The notes: generated by a model from the letters alone, not told the origin. Counted from the stretch's first letter, positions 26,532 to 36,129 are shown. The stretch: 64,000 nt of DNA from CAJXYS01 sp913063035 (GCF_050586465.1 NZ_JBOCEG010000001.1:372001-436000), one strand, 5' to 3'. Numbers and translations are program-made.

Positions 26532-28057
26532 CTCCGCGTCTCGTCCTGGTGCTGGGCGACCAGCTGTCGCCGGGCGTCGCCGCGCTGAAGGCGGCGGACA
26601 AGGACCGCGATGTCGTGGTCATGGCCGAAGTGGCCGACGAGGCCGGCTACGTCCCGCACCATCCCAAGAAGATCGCGCTGGTCCTGGCGGCCATGCGCAA
26701 GCATGCCGAGCGCCTGCGCCATGACGGGTGGCACGTCGCCTATACCCGCCTCGACGATCCGGAAAACACCGGCAGCATCGCGGGCGAGCTGCTGCGCCGG
26801 GCCGAGGAACACCGCGCGGGCGAGGTGCTGGCGACCGAGCCCGGCGAATGGCGGCTCATCCAGCTGCTGGATGCGCTGCCGCTGACGGTGCGCCAGCTGC
26901 CCGATGACCGCTTTGTCTGTTCCAGCGCCGAGTTCGCGCGCTGGGCCGAGGGCCGCAAGAGCCTCCGGATGGAGTTCTTCTATCGCGAGATGCGGCGCAA
27001 GACCGGCCTCTTGATGGAGGACGGCCAGCCCGCCGGCGGTCAGTGGAACTATGACCACGAGAACCGCAAGCCCGCGCCCGGCGAGGTGGCGTATGGCGGT
27101 CCGATGCAATTCACCCCGGACGCGGCCGTCGAAGAGGTGCTCGACCTGGTCGCGGCACGGTTCGGCGGCAATTTCGGGGATCTGCGCCCGTTCGCTTTCG
27201 CGACCGAGCCCGGCCAGGCCCGCCGCGCGCTGGCGCATTTCGTCTCAGAGGCGCTGCCGCGCTTCGGGGACTACCAGGACGCCATGCTGGAAAGCAGTCG
27301 GACGCTCTACCACGCGGTGATCTCGCCGTATCTGAATATCGGCCTTCTCGACCCGCTCGAGGTCTGCCGCGCGGTCGAGGAGGCCTGGCAGGCCGGGGAT
27401 GTGCCGATCAACGCCGCCGAGGGGTTCATCCGCCAGATCATCGGCTGGCGCGAATTCGTGCGCGGCATCTACATGCTGCAGGGGCCCGACTACACGGCCT
27501 CCAACGTGCTGGGCCACGACCGGGACCTGCCCGCCTTCTTCTGGGGCGCCGAGACGCGGATGAACTGCATCGCCCACACCGTCGCCCAGACGCGCGAGGA
27601 TGCCTATGCGCATCACATCCAGCGGCTGATGGTGACCGGCAATTTCGCCCTGCTCGCGGGGATCGATCCCGCCCGGGTGCACGAATGGTATCTCGCCGTC
27701 TACGCCGACGCCTTCGAATGGGTCGAGGCGCCCAACACCATCGGCATGAGCCAGTTCGCCGATGGCGGCGTGGTGGGGTCGAAGCCCTATGTCTCTTCGG
27801 GCAACTACATCTCGAAAATGTCGGACTACTGCCGGGGCTGCGCCTACAAGGTAAAGGACAAGACGGGCCCCGGGGCCTGCCCCTTCAACCTGCTTTACTG
27901 GCATTTCCTCGATCGCCACCGCGCGCGGTTCGCGCGCAATCCGCGCATGGCCCAGATGTACCGAACCTGGGACCGCATGGACGACGCGCGCCGTCGCACG
28001 ATCCTGTCCGAGGCCGGGGACTGGCTCGCCCGGCTCGACGCGGGCGAGACGGTCTAG
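26525..28057 (+). CDS. FeS-containing cryptochrome/photolyase family protein (PhrB/CryB type)
   Basis: About 510 residues. The N-terminal alpha/beta domain (LVLVLGDQLS) and C-terminal helical FAD domain match the FeS-BCP group, which includes the (6-4) photolyase PhrB of Agrobacterium and CryB of Rhodobacter. The four cluster cysteines are visible: MNCIAHTV, CRGC in SDYCRGCAY and GACPFN. The GWREFVRGIY segment contacts FAD. Members repair (6-4) photoproducts or sense blue light and bind a lumazine antenna. The start is one of two GTG codons (26525 or 26528) overlapping the SDR stop. Confidence 0.92.
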   Translation: MVTPRLVLVLGDQLSPGVAALKAADKDRDVVVMAEVADEAGYVPHHPKKIALVLAAMRKHAERLRHDGWHVAYTRLDDPENTGSIAGELLRRAEEHRAGEVLATEPGEWRLIQLLDALPLTVRQLPDDRFVCSSAEFARWAEGRKSLRMEFFYREMRRKTGLLMEDGQPAGGQWNYDHENRKPAPGEVAYGGPMQFTPDAAVEEVLDLVAARFGGNFGDLRPFAFATEPGQARRALAHFVSEALPRFGDYQDAMLESSRTLYHAVISPYLNIGLLDPLEVCRAVEEAWQAGDVPINAAEGFIRQIIGWREFVRGIYMLQGPDYTASNVLGHDRDLPAFFWGAETRMNCIAHTVAQTREDAYAHHIQRLMVTGNFALLAGIDPARVHEWYLAVYADAFEWVEAPNTIGMSQFADGGVVGSKPYVSSGNYISKMSDYCRGCAYKVKDKTGPGACPFNLLYWHFLDRHRARFARNPRMAQMYRTWDRMDDARRRTILSEAGDWLARLDAGETV

Positions 28058-28058
28058 G

Positions 28059-29555
28059 TCACTCGGTTCCCGCGGCCGCGGCGTCGTCCACCGCCGGCGT
28101 CTCGGCCGGGGTGGCCCCGTCGCCGTCGCCGGCGGCCTCGCGGCCGTCGATCCATTGGCCGTCGTAGACTTCGCCCGAGGCGTAGGTCATCACGCCCTGG
28201 CCCTGGCGCTTGCCCTCGACGAACATGCCTTCATAGACGTCGCCATTGGCGTATTTCGCGGTGCCCTGCCCGTGGATCTCGCCGTCGCGCCACGCGCCGC
28301 TGTATTCGAACCCGTCGGGCATGACGATGGTCCCGCGCCCGTGGCGCTGGCCGTCGCGAAACTGGCCGGTATAGACGGTGCCGTCCGCATAGGTGGCGAC
28401 GCCCTGGCCGTCCCGCTGGCCCTCTTTCCATTCCCCGACGTACTTGTAGCCGTCGGTGTAGGTCATCGTGCCCTGGCCATGGTTCTTGGCATCGCGGAAT
28501 TCACCCTCGTAGACGAGCCCGTTGGCGTATTCCGCGCGGCCCTTGCCCTCGATCACGCCCTCGACCCACTGGCCCTCGTAGGAGGAGCCGTCCGCGTAGA
28601 CGATCCGCCCCTCGCCATGGGCGAGGTCGTTGCGGAATGCGCCCTCGTAGACCGATCCGTCCGGATAGGTGACCGTGCCCATCCCCTCGATCCGACCCTG
28701 GGCCCATTCGCCGGTGTAGACATACCCGTCGGTGCCGCGGAAGGTGCCCTGGCCATGGCGCTTGTCGTTGCGGAACTCGCCTTCGTAGACATCGCCGTTA
28801 GCGTAGCGGACCGTGCCGTTGCCGTGGCGCTGCCCGTCGACGAGCGTGCCTTCGTAGACGTCGCCGTTGGGCTGGGTCAGCGTGCCGAACCCGTTGATCT
28901 GCCCGTTCTTCCAGGCGCCGACATATTCCAGGCCGTCGGGCATGACCAGCGTGCCCTGGCCTTCGCGGACGCCCTGCGCGATCTCGCCCTCGTAGACCGC
29001 GCCGTCGGGGTAGGTGATGGTGCCGCGACCTTCCTTGACGCCGCGGCTCCAGGTGCCCTCGTAGACATAGCCATTGGGGCTGCGCATCACGCCGAAGCCG
29101 TGGTGGAGCGCGTTCTGGAACTCGCCCTCGTAGCGCACCCCGTTGGCATAGATCGCCACGCCCTTGCCGGTGATCTTTCCCTCGGCCCAGTCGCCTTCGT
29201 AGATGCCGCCGTCGGGAAAGGTGATCTGCCCGAACCCGTGCGGCTTGCCCTCGGCGAAGCTGCCCTCGTAGACCGAGCCGTCGGGAAACCGCGCGATCCC
29301 CTGTCCGCGGATCTCTCCATCGACCCACTCGCCGCTGTATTCGTAGCCGTTCGGCAGGCGGTAGGTGCCGGTGCCGTGCTGCTTGCCGTTCCGGAAGGTG
29401 CCCTCGTAGATGCCGCCGTCGTCATACTGCTTGGTGATGACCTCGCCATCGGCCTGCGCGGCGGCCGGGCCGGCCGACAGGGCCAATGCGATTGCGACCG
29501 TGGCGCCCCGGAAATGTATCGGCGCGCCGCCTGCGCCGGTCTTGGGATGATGCAC
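28059..29555 (-). CDS. Exported MORN-repeat protein
   Basis: About 498 residues: a signal peptide (ATVAIALALSAGPAAAQA), then 18 complete and one partial MORN repeat of exactly 23 residues each, with the core YxG/YEGxFxxGxxHGxGxxxxxDG, and a short acidic Ala-rich tail. The repeats stack as beta hairpins, forming an elongated surface that usually binds lipid or protein. I prefer the GTG at 29555, which has AGGGGG five bases upstream and gives a normal signal peptide; an ATG at 29597 would add 14 residues. The partner is unknown. It ends one base from the photolyase stop (convergent). Confidence 0.85.
   Translation of the reverse strand: MHHPKTGAGGAPIHFRGATVAIALALSAGPAAAQADGEVITKQYDDGGIYEGTFRNGKQHGTGTYRLPNGYEYSGEWVDGEIRGQGIARFPDGSVYEGSFAEGKPHGFGQITFPDGGIYEGDWAEGKITGKGVAIYANGVRYEGEFQNALHHGFGVMRSPNGYVYEGTWSRGVKEGRGTITYPDGAVYEGEIAQGVREGQGTLVMPDGLEYVGAWKNGQINGFGTLTQPNGDVYEGTLVDGQRHGNGTVRYANGDVYEGEFRNDKRHGQGTFRGTDGYVYTGEWAQGRIEGMGTVTYPDGSVYEGAFRNDLAHGEGRIVYADGSSYEGQWVEGVIEGKGRAEYANGLVYEGEFRDAKNHGQGTMTYTDGYKYVGEWKEGQRDGQGVATYADGTVYTGQFRDGQRHGRGTIVMPDGFEYSGAWRDGEIHGQGTAKYANGDVYEGMFVEGKRQGQGVMTYASGEVYDGQWIDGREAAGDGDGATPAETPAVDDAAAAGTE
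28143..29426 (-). repeat. 18.5 tandem 69-bp units encoding MORN repeats
   Basis: The coding DNA is periodic at 69 bp without any length variation. Alternate units resemble each other more than neighbours: some begin MPDG..EY.GAW and others YANGDVYEG, so the array probably grew partly by duplication of larger blocks (for example units 7-9 compared with 16-18). Confidence 0.8.
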
Positions 29556-29718
29556 GTGTGCCCCCTGGTCCGCGATTGCTGCGCGTTGTTGATCCATGTG
29601 GGCCAAAACCTACTTGAGCGGTCATGCGGAGACAACGCTTTTCACGAGACGGCCCTTTCCCCCGGCGCGGGTTCTGCTAAAGAGTCTGCCCGATCCGCAG
29701 GGCCCGAGAGGACATCCC

Positions 29719-31377
29719 ATGTCAGCGACATTCCGCCTGACCTTGGCGCAGCTTAACCCGACGCTCGGCGCCTTCGAGGAGAACGCCGCCAAGGCGCGCG
29801 CCGCGCATGCCGAGGCCAGCGCCGCCGGGGCCGACATGCTGGCGCTGCCCGAGATGTTCATCACCGGCTACCAGCCCCAGGACCTCGTTCGTCGCCCTGC
29901 CTTCGCGCGCCAGGCCATGGATGCGATCGACCGGCTGGCGGCCGACTGCGCCGACGGGCCGGTGATCGGGATCGGGGGGCCGTTCTCGGGGGACGGGCAC
30001 CTCTACAACGCCTACCATATCCTCGAAGGCGGCCGCGTGGTGGCGCGGATATTCAAGCACATCCTGCCCAATAGCGGGGTTTTCGACGAGAAGCGGATCT
30101 ACGACTCCGGGCCGATCAACGGACCCTACCGCGTCGGCCCGTTGCGGATCGGGACGCCGATTTGCGAAGACGCCTGGTTCGAGGATGTCTGCGAGGCGCT
30201 GGAAGAAACCGGCGCCGAGCTCCTGCTGGTGCCGAACGGGTCGCCCTATCACCGCCGCAAGCACGATACGCGCACCGGGCTGATGGTGGCGCGGGTGATC
30301 GAGACCGGACTGCCGCTCGTCTACCTGAACCTCGTTGGCGGGCAGGACGACCAGATGTTCGACGGGGGCACGTTCGTTTTGAACCCCGGCGGACGGCTGG
30401 CGGTGCAGATGCCCCCGCTCGAGGAGGCGCTGACCCATGTGGATTTCGAGCAGACCGCCGACGGCTGGCGGGCGGTGCCGGGCGCGCTGGCGCCGCTGCC
30501 GGACGCGTGGGAGGCCGACTACCGCGTCATGGTCGAGACGCTGCGCGACTACCTTCGGAAATCCGGGTTCGACAAGGTTCTTCTCGGGCTTTCGGGCGGT
30601 GTCGACAGCGCGCTGGTGGCGACCATCGCCGTTGATGCCATCGGGGCGGAGAACGTGCGCTGCGTGATGCTGCCCTCGGAATACACCTCGCCCGCGTCGC
30701 TGGAGGACGCGGCCGCCGTGGCGGCGGCGCTGGGATGCCGCTGCGACACGGTGCCGATCGACAAGGGCCGCGCCGCGGTCACCGAGACGCTGGCACCGCT
30801 TTTCGCCGGCCGCGACGAGGACGTGACCGAGGAGAACATCCAGTCGCGCCTGCGCGGGCTGCTTCTGATGGCGCTCTCGAACAAGTTCGGCGAAATGCTG
30901 CTGACGACCGGCAACAAGTCCGAGGTCGCGGTCGGCTACGCCACGATCTACGGCGACATGGCCGGCGGCTACAACCCGATCAAGGATCTCTACAAGACCC
31001 GCGTCTTCGAGACCTGTCGCTGGCGCAACGCCAATCACCGCGACTGGATGAAAGGCCCCGACGGCACGGTGATACCGCCGCGCGTGATCGACAAGCCGCC
31101 CTCGGCGGAGCTGCGCGCCGACCAGAAGGACGAGGACAGCCTGCCGCCCTATGACGCGCTCGACCGTATCCTCGAGATGCTGGTCGACGAGGAGCGGTCG
31201 GTCGACGAGATCGTCGCCGCCGGGTTCGACCGCGCGACGGTCAAGCGCATCGAGCATCTCGTCTACATCTCGGAATACAAGCGGTTCCAGGCCGCGCCGG
31301 GCACCCGCCTGACCGAGCGCGCCTTCTGGCTCGACCGGCGGTACCCGGTCGTCAACCGCTGGCGCGACGGCGGCTGA
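29719..31377 (+). CDS. nadE: Glutamine-dependent NAD+ synthetase
   Basis: 552 residues with two domains. The N-terminal glutaminase (nitrilase fold) shows the catalytic Glu in LALPEMFITGY, Lys in FKHILPNSGVF and Cys in TPICEDAWFED. The synthetase domain has the ATP-binding SGGVDSALV from residue 292, then TTGNKSEVAVGYATIYGDMAG. It amidates nicotinic acid adenine dinucleotide in the last step of NAD+ synthesis. The ATG at 29719 is in frame with a longer open stretch that lacks conservation. Confidence 0.96.
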   Translation: MSATFRLTLAQLNPTLGAFEENAAKARAAHAEASAAGADMLALPEMFITGYQPQDLVRRPAFARQAMDAIDRLAADCADGPVIGIGGPFSGDGHLYNAYHILEGGRVVARIFKHILPNSGVFDEKRIYDSGPINGPYRVGPLRIGTPICEDAWFEDVCEALEETGAELLLVPNGSPYHRRKHDTRTGLMVARVIETGLPLVYLNLVGGQDDQMFDGGTFVLNPGGRLAVQMPPLEEALTHVDFEQTADGWRAVPGALAPLPDAWEADYRVMVETLRDYLRKSGFDKVLLGLSGGVDSALVATIAVDAIGAENVRCVMLPSEYTSPASLEDAAAVAAALGCRCDTVPIDKGRAAVTETLAPLFAGRDEDVTEENIQSRLRGLLLMALSNKFGEMLLTTGNKSEVAVGYATIYGDMAGGYNPIKDLYKTRVFETCRWRNANHRDWMKGPDGTVIPPRVIDKPPSAELRADQKDEDSLPPYDALDRILEMLVDEERSVDEIVAAGFDRATVKRIEHLVYISEYKRFQAAPGTRLTERAFWLDRRYPVVNRWRDGG

Positions 31378-31405
31378 AGCGCGCCGCCCGCATCCCGCGG
31401 CGGCG

Positions 31406-31828
31406 TTATCCGAGACGGGCGTCGAGCGTGATGTCGGCGGTCAGCAGCTTCGACACCGGGCACCCGGTCTTGGCACTGTCGGCCGCTTCCTGGAAATCGG
31501 CCTCCGAGGCGCCCGGGACCTTGGCGGTGACGTCGAGATGCACGGCCGTGATCGCGAACCCGTCCTCAACCTGCGCCAGCGTCACCTCGGCGTCGGTGGC
31601 GATCATCTCGGGCGTCAGGCCGCGCGCGCCCAGGATCATCGACAACGCCATGGAATAACAGCCCGCATGGGCGGCGCCGATCAGCTCTTCGGGGTTGGTG
31701 CCGGGCGCGGTCCCGAAGCGGTTCTCGAAGCCGTAGGATACGCCGTCGAGCGCGCCGCTCTCGGTCGAGAGGCGCCCGCGGCCGCTTTTCAGTTCGCCTT
31801 TCCAGACGGCGGAACCCTTGCGTTTCAT
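31406..31828 (-). CDS. OsmC family peroxiredoxin
   Basis: 140 residues, typical length. The two reactive cysteines are in HAGCYSMALS and KTGCPVSKLL, spaced as in OsmC, which detoxifies organic hydroperoxides. The start ATG at 31828 is preceded by AGGAGGAT. It is transcribed toward nadE (convergent). Confidence 0.92.
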   Translation of the reverse strand: MKRKGSAVWKGELKSGRGRLSTESGALDGVSYGFENRFGTAPGTNPEELIGAAHAGCYSMALSMILGARGLTPEMIATDAEVTLAQVEDGFAITAVHLDVTAKVPGASEADFQEAADSAKTGCPVSKLLTADITLDARLG

Positions 31829-31899
31829 GCTGTATCCTCCTGGGTGCGTTGGGGTGTGTCGGTGCCCAACGCAGCGGGGCGGGAATGGGTCCATCCCGG

Positions 31900-32310
31900 C
31901 TATTCCCACCAGCGGTCTATGGCGGCGATGTCGTCGTCGGACCAGCCGAAGTGATGCGCCATCTCGTGGACCAGAACATGCGCGACCAGGGCATCCAGCG
32001 CCACGTCGCCGCGATGCGCCCATTCGTCGAGGATGGGGCGGCGGAACAGCCAGACCGTGTCGGGCCCCTGTGGCTGGTCGAGCACCGATTTCTCGGTCAT
32101 CGGTATGCCGTCATAGAGTCCCGTCAGCTCGAACGGATCCCGGATGCCGAGCTCGGCCAGCATGTCGTCGGCGGGGAAGTCCGCGACGCGGATGGCCACC
32201 GCCGCGGCCCCGTCCCGGAAAGGCGGCGGCAGCGCATCCGCGGCGGCGCGGGCCATCTCGGCGATCTCGTCGGCGGTGGCGGCGGTGCGGTCTTTCCAGT
32301 GCAACGGCAT
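31900..32310 (-). CDS. Metallopeptidase family protein (minimal zincin, PF06262)
   Basis: 136 residues. The zincin motif HEMAHHFGWSDDDI lies near the C-terminus, with the second-half Asp as a likely third zinc ligand, and the earlier DPFELTGLYDGIP segment is shared by this small cytoplasmic family. Substrates are unknown. The start ATG 32310 is the one that keeps the usual length; longer open frames in the window overlap gltX and are not real. Confidence 0.88.
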   Translation of the reverse strand: MPLHWKDRTAATADEIAEMARAAADALPPPFRDGAAAVAIRVADFPADDMLAELGIRDPFELTGLYDGIPMTEKSVLDQPQGPDTVWLFRRPILDEWAHRGDVALDALVAHVLVHEMAHHFGWSDDDIAAIDRWWE

Positions 32311-32389
32311 GCGGGGTCTCCTGTCGCCTCCCCGTGGATATGGACAAAACAGGCGGCTTGTGAAAGAGCAGGCGCCAAGGAGACTGCCC

Positions 32390-33712
32390 ATGACCGTGAC
32401 CCGTTTCGCCCCGTCCCCCACCGGCTATCTGCATGTCGGCAACCTGCGCACCGCGCTCTTCAACTTCCTGATCGCGCGGAAATCGGGGGGCACCTTCATC
32501 CTGCGGCTCGACGACACCGATCCCGAGCGGTCGAAGCAGGCCTATGTCGACGCCATCAAGGAAGACCTGGAATGGCTGGGGCTGGGCTGGGACCGGGTGG
32601 AGCGGCAGTCCGAACGGCTCGACCGCTATGCCGAGGCCGCGGACCGGATGCGCGCCGACGGGCGGCTCTACGAGTGTTTCGAGACCCCGTCCGAACTGGA
32701 CCTGAAGCGCAAGAAGCAGCTCAACATGGGCCGCCCGCCGGTCTATGACCGCTCGGCGCTGAAGCTGTCCGAGGCCGAGAAGGCGGCGCTGCGCGAGGAT
32801 CGGGCGCCGCACTGGCGCTTCAAGCTCGACCATGAACGGATCGAGTGGGTGGACGGCATTCTGGGCGAGGTCTCGATCGACGCGGCCAGCGTGTCCGACC
32901 CGGTGCTGATCCGGGGCGACGGCCAGGTGCTCTACACGCTGGCCTCGGTGGTGGACGACACCGAAATGGGGATCACGCATGTGGTGCGCGGCTCCGACCA
33001 CGTCACCAATACCGCGACGCAGATCCAGATCATCGGCGCGCTCGGCGGCACGGCGCCGGACTTCGCGCATCATTCGCTGCTGACCGGACCGCAGGGCGAG
33101 GCGCTGTCGAAGCGGCTGGGCACGCTCAGCCTGCGCGACCTGCGCGCCCAGGGGGTCGAGCCGATGGCGCTGCTGTCGCTGCTCGCACGGATCGGCTCTG
33201 CCGATCCGGTGGAGCTGCGGGGATCGGTGGACGATCTCGTCGAGGGCTTCGACATTTCGCGCTTTTCCGCCGCGCCGACCAAGTTCGACGTCAACGATCT
33301 GTTCCCGCTCACCGCGCGCTACCTGGCGAGCCTGCCCTACGCGGCGGTCGCGGACCGGATCGCCGTGCTCGGCGTGCCAGAGGAAATCGCCCCGCGGTTC
33401 TGGGAGGTCACCCGCGAGAACATCACCGTGCTGGACGATCTCGGGGGCTGGTGGGCGCTCTACCGCGACGGGGCCGCGCCCGACATCGCCGAGGAAGATC
33501 GCGATTTCGTCGCGCAGGCGATGGGGCTGTTGCCCGACCCGCCCTACACGGACGCGACCTGGTCGGAATGGACCGCCGCGGTGAAGGACGCGACCGGCCG
33601 CAAGGGCAAGGGGCTGTTCATGCCCCTGCGCAAGGCGCTCACGGGGCGCGCGCACGGGCCGGACATGTCGAAGGTCATGCCGCTCCTGCAGAAGGTCCGG
33701 GCCAAGGACTGA
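32390..33712 (+). CDS. gltX: Glutamate-tRNA ligase
   Basis: 440 residues. The class I HIGH-type motif is PSPTGYLHVGN (8-18) and the KMSKS-type motif is ALSKR at 238-242. Alphaproteobacteria often have two GltX proteins, one aminoacylating tRNA-Gln for later amidation; this shorter one could be either. The ATG at 32390 follows AAGGAG. It diverges from the zincin gene and meets the GGCT-like gene tail to tail. Confidence 0.95.
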   Translation: MTVTRFAPSPTGYLHVGNLRTALFNFLIARKSGGTFILRLDDTDPERSKQAYVDAIKEDLEWLGLGWDRVERQSERLDRYAEAADRMRADGRLYECFETPSELDLKRKKQLNMGRPPVYDRSALKLSEAEKAALREDRAPHWRFKLDHERIEWVDGILGEVSIDAASVSDPVLIRGDGQVLYTLASVVDDTEMGITHVVRGSDHVTNTATQIQIIGALGGTAPDFAHHSLLTGPQGEALSKRLGTLSLRDLRAQGVEPMALLSLLARIGSADPVELRGSVDDLVEGFDISRFSAAPTKFDVNDLFPLTARYLASLPYAAVADRIAVLGVPEEIAPRFWEVTRENITVLDDLGGWWALYRDGAAPDIAEEDRDFVAQAMGLLPDPPYTDATWSEWTAAVKDATGRKGKGLFMPLRKALTGRAHGPDMSKVMPLLQKVRAKD

Positions 33713-33717
33713 GCGGC

Positions 33718-34302
33718 TCAGCCGCGGATGATCCGCGCGGGCAGCCGGGCCAGCCGGTCGTCCACGAAGTCGCGCTCGAACGCCGTCAGGTCCACGTGGC
33801 GCGGATATCGCGGCGCGGCCCGGTCGTCGAGAATCGTTCCGTCCCAACCGTCGGTCGTCTCGAAGAAACGGTCCGCGCCCGCCTCGCCGAAGACATGCAG
33901 GAAGCCCTGCACGACGCAGTCGAGATAGCTCAGTAGGATCGGATGGGCGGCCTCTGGCGCCTCATGCGCGGGGCTGGTTCGGTAGATCGACACCGTGATG
34001 GGGTGCGGGTGATCATGCGCGACATCGGGTGCGGCCAGCGGCAGCCGGTCGTAAGCGGCCTCGCGCGCGTCGAGCGCGGCCCAGTCGCCGCTCGGAACGG
34101 CCGCGACCAGGCCCTCGATCTGGTGGCCCGGCGCTTCGCGGACGGAAAGGAAGGCGGCGGGGCGCCGGCTGGTGTGGCGCCAGACGCGCCGCCAGCCCCG
34201 GGCGCGGGCGGGCAGGGCGGTCGGGTAGTCGTGGGTCTTGCGGTTCACGAGCGATCCGTAGCCGAAGAAGAACGGATCCGGATTTCGAACAGGGCGGGTC
34301 AT
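33718..34302 (-). CDS. Gamma-glutamylcyclotransferase-like protein
   Basis: 194 residues. The GGCT-fold signature FFFGYGSLVN is at residues 11-20, and the catalytic Glu candidate is in DAREAAYDRL near residue 81. Members form 5-oxoproline from gamma-glutamyl peptides, but many bacterial ones are uncharacterised. The start at 34302 is the ATG just before the signature; the long open frame beyond it is antisense to gcvT and gcvH. Confidence 0.8.
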   Translation of the reverse strand: MTRPVRNPDPFFFGYGSLVNRKTHDYPTALPARARGWRRVWRHTSRRPAAFLSVREAPGHQIEGLVAAVPSGDWAALDAREAAYDRLPLAAPDVAHDHPHPITVSIYRTSPAHEAPEAAHPILLSYLDCVVQGFLHVFGEAGADRFFETTDGWDGTILDDRAAPRYPRHVDLTAFERDFVDDRLARLPARIIRG

Positions 34303-34382
34303 GGCCTCTATGTGCCTCCGGCGAATTCCCGGTGCAAGGTGTTGCCCGCCGGCGGGGCTTGGTCTACCATCGCAGTTGTTGG

Positions 34383-34538
34383 ATACGGGAGAACCGGCTC
34401 TGCCGGTGCCGAAGGAGCAACCGCCCCGGAAACTCTCAGGCGACAGGACCGAATCCGGCACGACACTCTGGAGAGATCCCGGACCTGGTCCGGGGCGCCG
34501 AAGGGATAACGATCTCAGGCGGAAGGACAGAGGGGGCA
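34383..34538 (+). promoter_or_regulatory. Tandem glycine riboswitch upstream of gcvTHP
   Basis: Two glycine aptamers lie in tandem. The first (about 34386-34452) has GGGAGA, the GCCGAAGGAGCAA core, and AAACTCTCAGGCGACAGGACC. The second (about 34464-34536) has CTCTGGAGAG, GCCGAAGGGATAA and ATCTCAGGCGGAAGGACAGAG. This is the classic glycine-sensing arrangement that turns on the cleavage system. The expression platform up to the gcvT start at 34621 contains a GC-rich stretch but no clear terminator. Confidence 0.93.
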
Positions 34539-34620
34539 TCGCCGGTGGCCGCCAGTGGGCCGCCCTGACGCGGTGCCGACGTTTTCCCGCAGGACGCCGG
34601 CGTTGACACGGGAGACGGGT

Positions 34621-35751
34621 TTGTCCGAACTGAAGCGCACGGCGCTCTACGATCTGCACATGGAACTGGGGGGCAAGATGGTGCCCTTCGCCGGATACGA
34701 GATGCCGGTTCAGTATCCCATGGGCGTGATGAAGGAACATCTGCATACCCGTTCCGCGGCGGGGCTTTTCGATGTCAGCCACATGGGGCAGGTGATCCTG
34801 CGGTCGGCCTCCGGCGACATGGCGGATGCGGCGCGTGCGCTGGAAACCCTGGTGCCGGTCAGCGTCCTGGGGCTCAAGGAGAACCGCCAGCGCTACGGCT
34901 TTTTCACGAACGCGGCCGGCGGCATCCTCGACGACCTGATGATCGCCCACCGGGGCGACCATCTGTTTCTCGTCGTGAACGCGGCCTGCAAGGCGGCCGA
35001 CATCGCGCTGATGCAGGAACGCCTCGGCGCGGACTGCGCCGTGGTGCCGGTGACAGACCGCGCGCTGCTGGCGCTGCAGGGTCCCGCGGCGGAGGCCGCG
35101 CTGGGACGGCTGGTGCCGGGCGTGGCGGAGATGAAATTCATGGACATAGCCGTTCTGGACGGCCCCGACGGGGAGGTCTGGGTCTCGCGCTCGGGCTACA
35201 CGGGCGAGGACGGTTTCGAGGTGTCCGTTGCGGCGGATGCGGCCCCGGCCTTCGCGCGTGCGCTCCTGGACATGGACGAGGTCGCGCCGATCGGGCTCGG
35301 GGCCCGCGACTCCCTCCGGCTCGAGGCCGGGCTCTGCCTTTACGGCAACGACATCGACGAGACGACCTCGCCGGTCGAGGCGTCGCTCGACTGGGCCATC
35401 CAGAAGGTGCGCCGCAAGGACGGGGACCGCGCAGGCGGCTTCCCGGGCGCCGAGCGTATCCTGGCCGAGCTTGAGACGGGCACCGCCCGCCGCCGCGTCG
35501 GCCTGCTGCCCGACGGCCGCGCGCCGATGCGCGAGGGCACGCGGCTTTTCGCCGATGCCGAGGGCGGCCAGCCGATCGGCCACGTCACCTCCGGGGCGTT
35601 CGGCCCCAGCATCGAGAAGCCGATGTCCATGGGCTACCTGCCCACCGAGCTTTCCGCCGAGGGCACGCAGGTCTTCGGCGAGGTGCGCGGACGGCGCCGT
35701 CCGGCGACCGTGGCCGCGATGCCCTTCCGACCCGCAACCTACAAACGCTGA
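34621..35751 (+). CDS. gcvT: Aminomethyltransferase (glycine cleavage T protein)
   Basis: 376 residues. GcvT transfers the aminomethyl group from GcvH to tetrahydrofolate. Seen are FAGYEMPVQYP, LFDVSHMGQV (folate-site region), the GYTGEDGFEV segment, LGARDSLRLEAGLCLYG and the C-terminal barrel. I chose TTG at 34621, preceded by GGAGACGGG; the ORF extends upstream into the riboswitch region. It is the first gene of gcvT-gcvH-gcvP. Confidence 0.95.
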   Translation: MSELKRTALYDLHMELGGKMVPFAGYEMPVQYPMGVMKEHLHTRSAAGLFDVSHMGQVILRSASGDMADAARALETLVPVSVLGLKENRQRYGFFTNAAGGILDDLMIAHRGDHLFLVVNAACKAADIALMQERLGADCAVVPVTDRALLALQGPAAEAALGRLVPGVAEMKFMDIAVLDGPDGEVWVSRSGYTGEDGFEVSVAADAAPAFARALLDMDEVAPIGLGARDSLRLEAGLCLYGNDIDETTSPVEASLDWAIQKVRRKDGDRAGGFPGAERILAELETGTARRRVGLLPDGRAPMREGTRLFADAEGGQPIGHVTSGAFGPSIEKPMSMGYLPTELSAEGTQVFGEVRGRRRPATVAAMPFRPATYKR

Positions 35752-35769
35752 CCAACGGGAGTGTCCCCC

Positions 35770-36129
35770 ATGAAATACACCGAAGATCACGAATGGCTCC
35801 GCGTCGAGGACGATCTTGTCGTCGTCGGCATCACCGAGCACGCCTCGACCCAGCTGGGTGACGTCGTGTTCGTCGAACTGCCCGAGGAGGGCACCAAGGT
35901 CGCGAAGGGCGACGACGCGGTCGTGATCGAGAGCGTCAAGGCAGCCTCGGACATCCTCGCGCCGGTCGATGGCGAGATCGTCGCCGTCAACGAGGAGCTC
36001 GTCGACAAACCGGCGCTGGTCAACGAAGACCCGCTCGGGGCCGCGTGGTTCTTCAAGATGAAGGTGGAGGACATGGAAGCCCTCGACGCCTTCATGGACG
36101 AGGACGCCTACAAGGAACTCATCGACTGA
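35770..36129 (+). CDS. gcvH: Glycine cleavage system H protein
   Basis: 119 residues, normal length. The lipoyl-attachment lysine is Lys57 in ESVKAAS. It carries the aminomethyl group between GcvP and GcvT. It lies 18 bases after gcvT and 20 before gcvP. Confidence 0.97.
   Translation: MKYTEDHEWLRVEDDLVVVGITEHASTQLGDVVFVELPEEGTKVAKGDDAVVIESVKAASDILAPVDGEIVAVNEELVDKPALVNEDPLGAAWFFKMKVEDMEALDAFMDEDAYKELID

Noticed and set aside
28143..29426. CRISPR-like periodicity
   Set aside because: The 69-bp period is the coding repeat of a MORN protein with no spacers or near-identical direct repeats.
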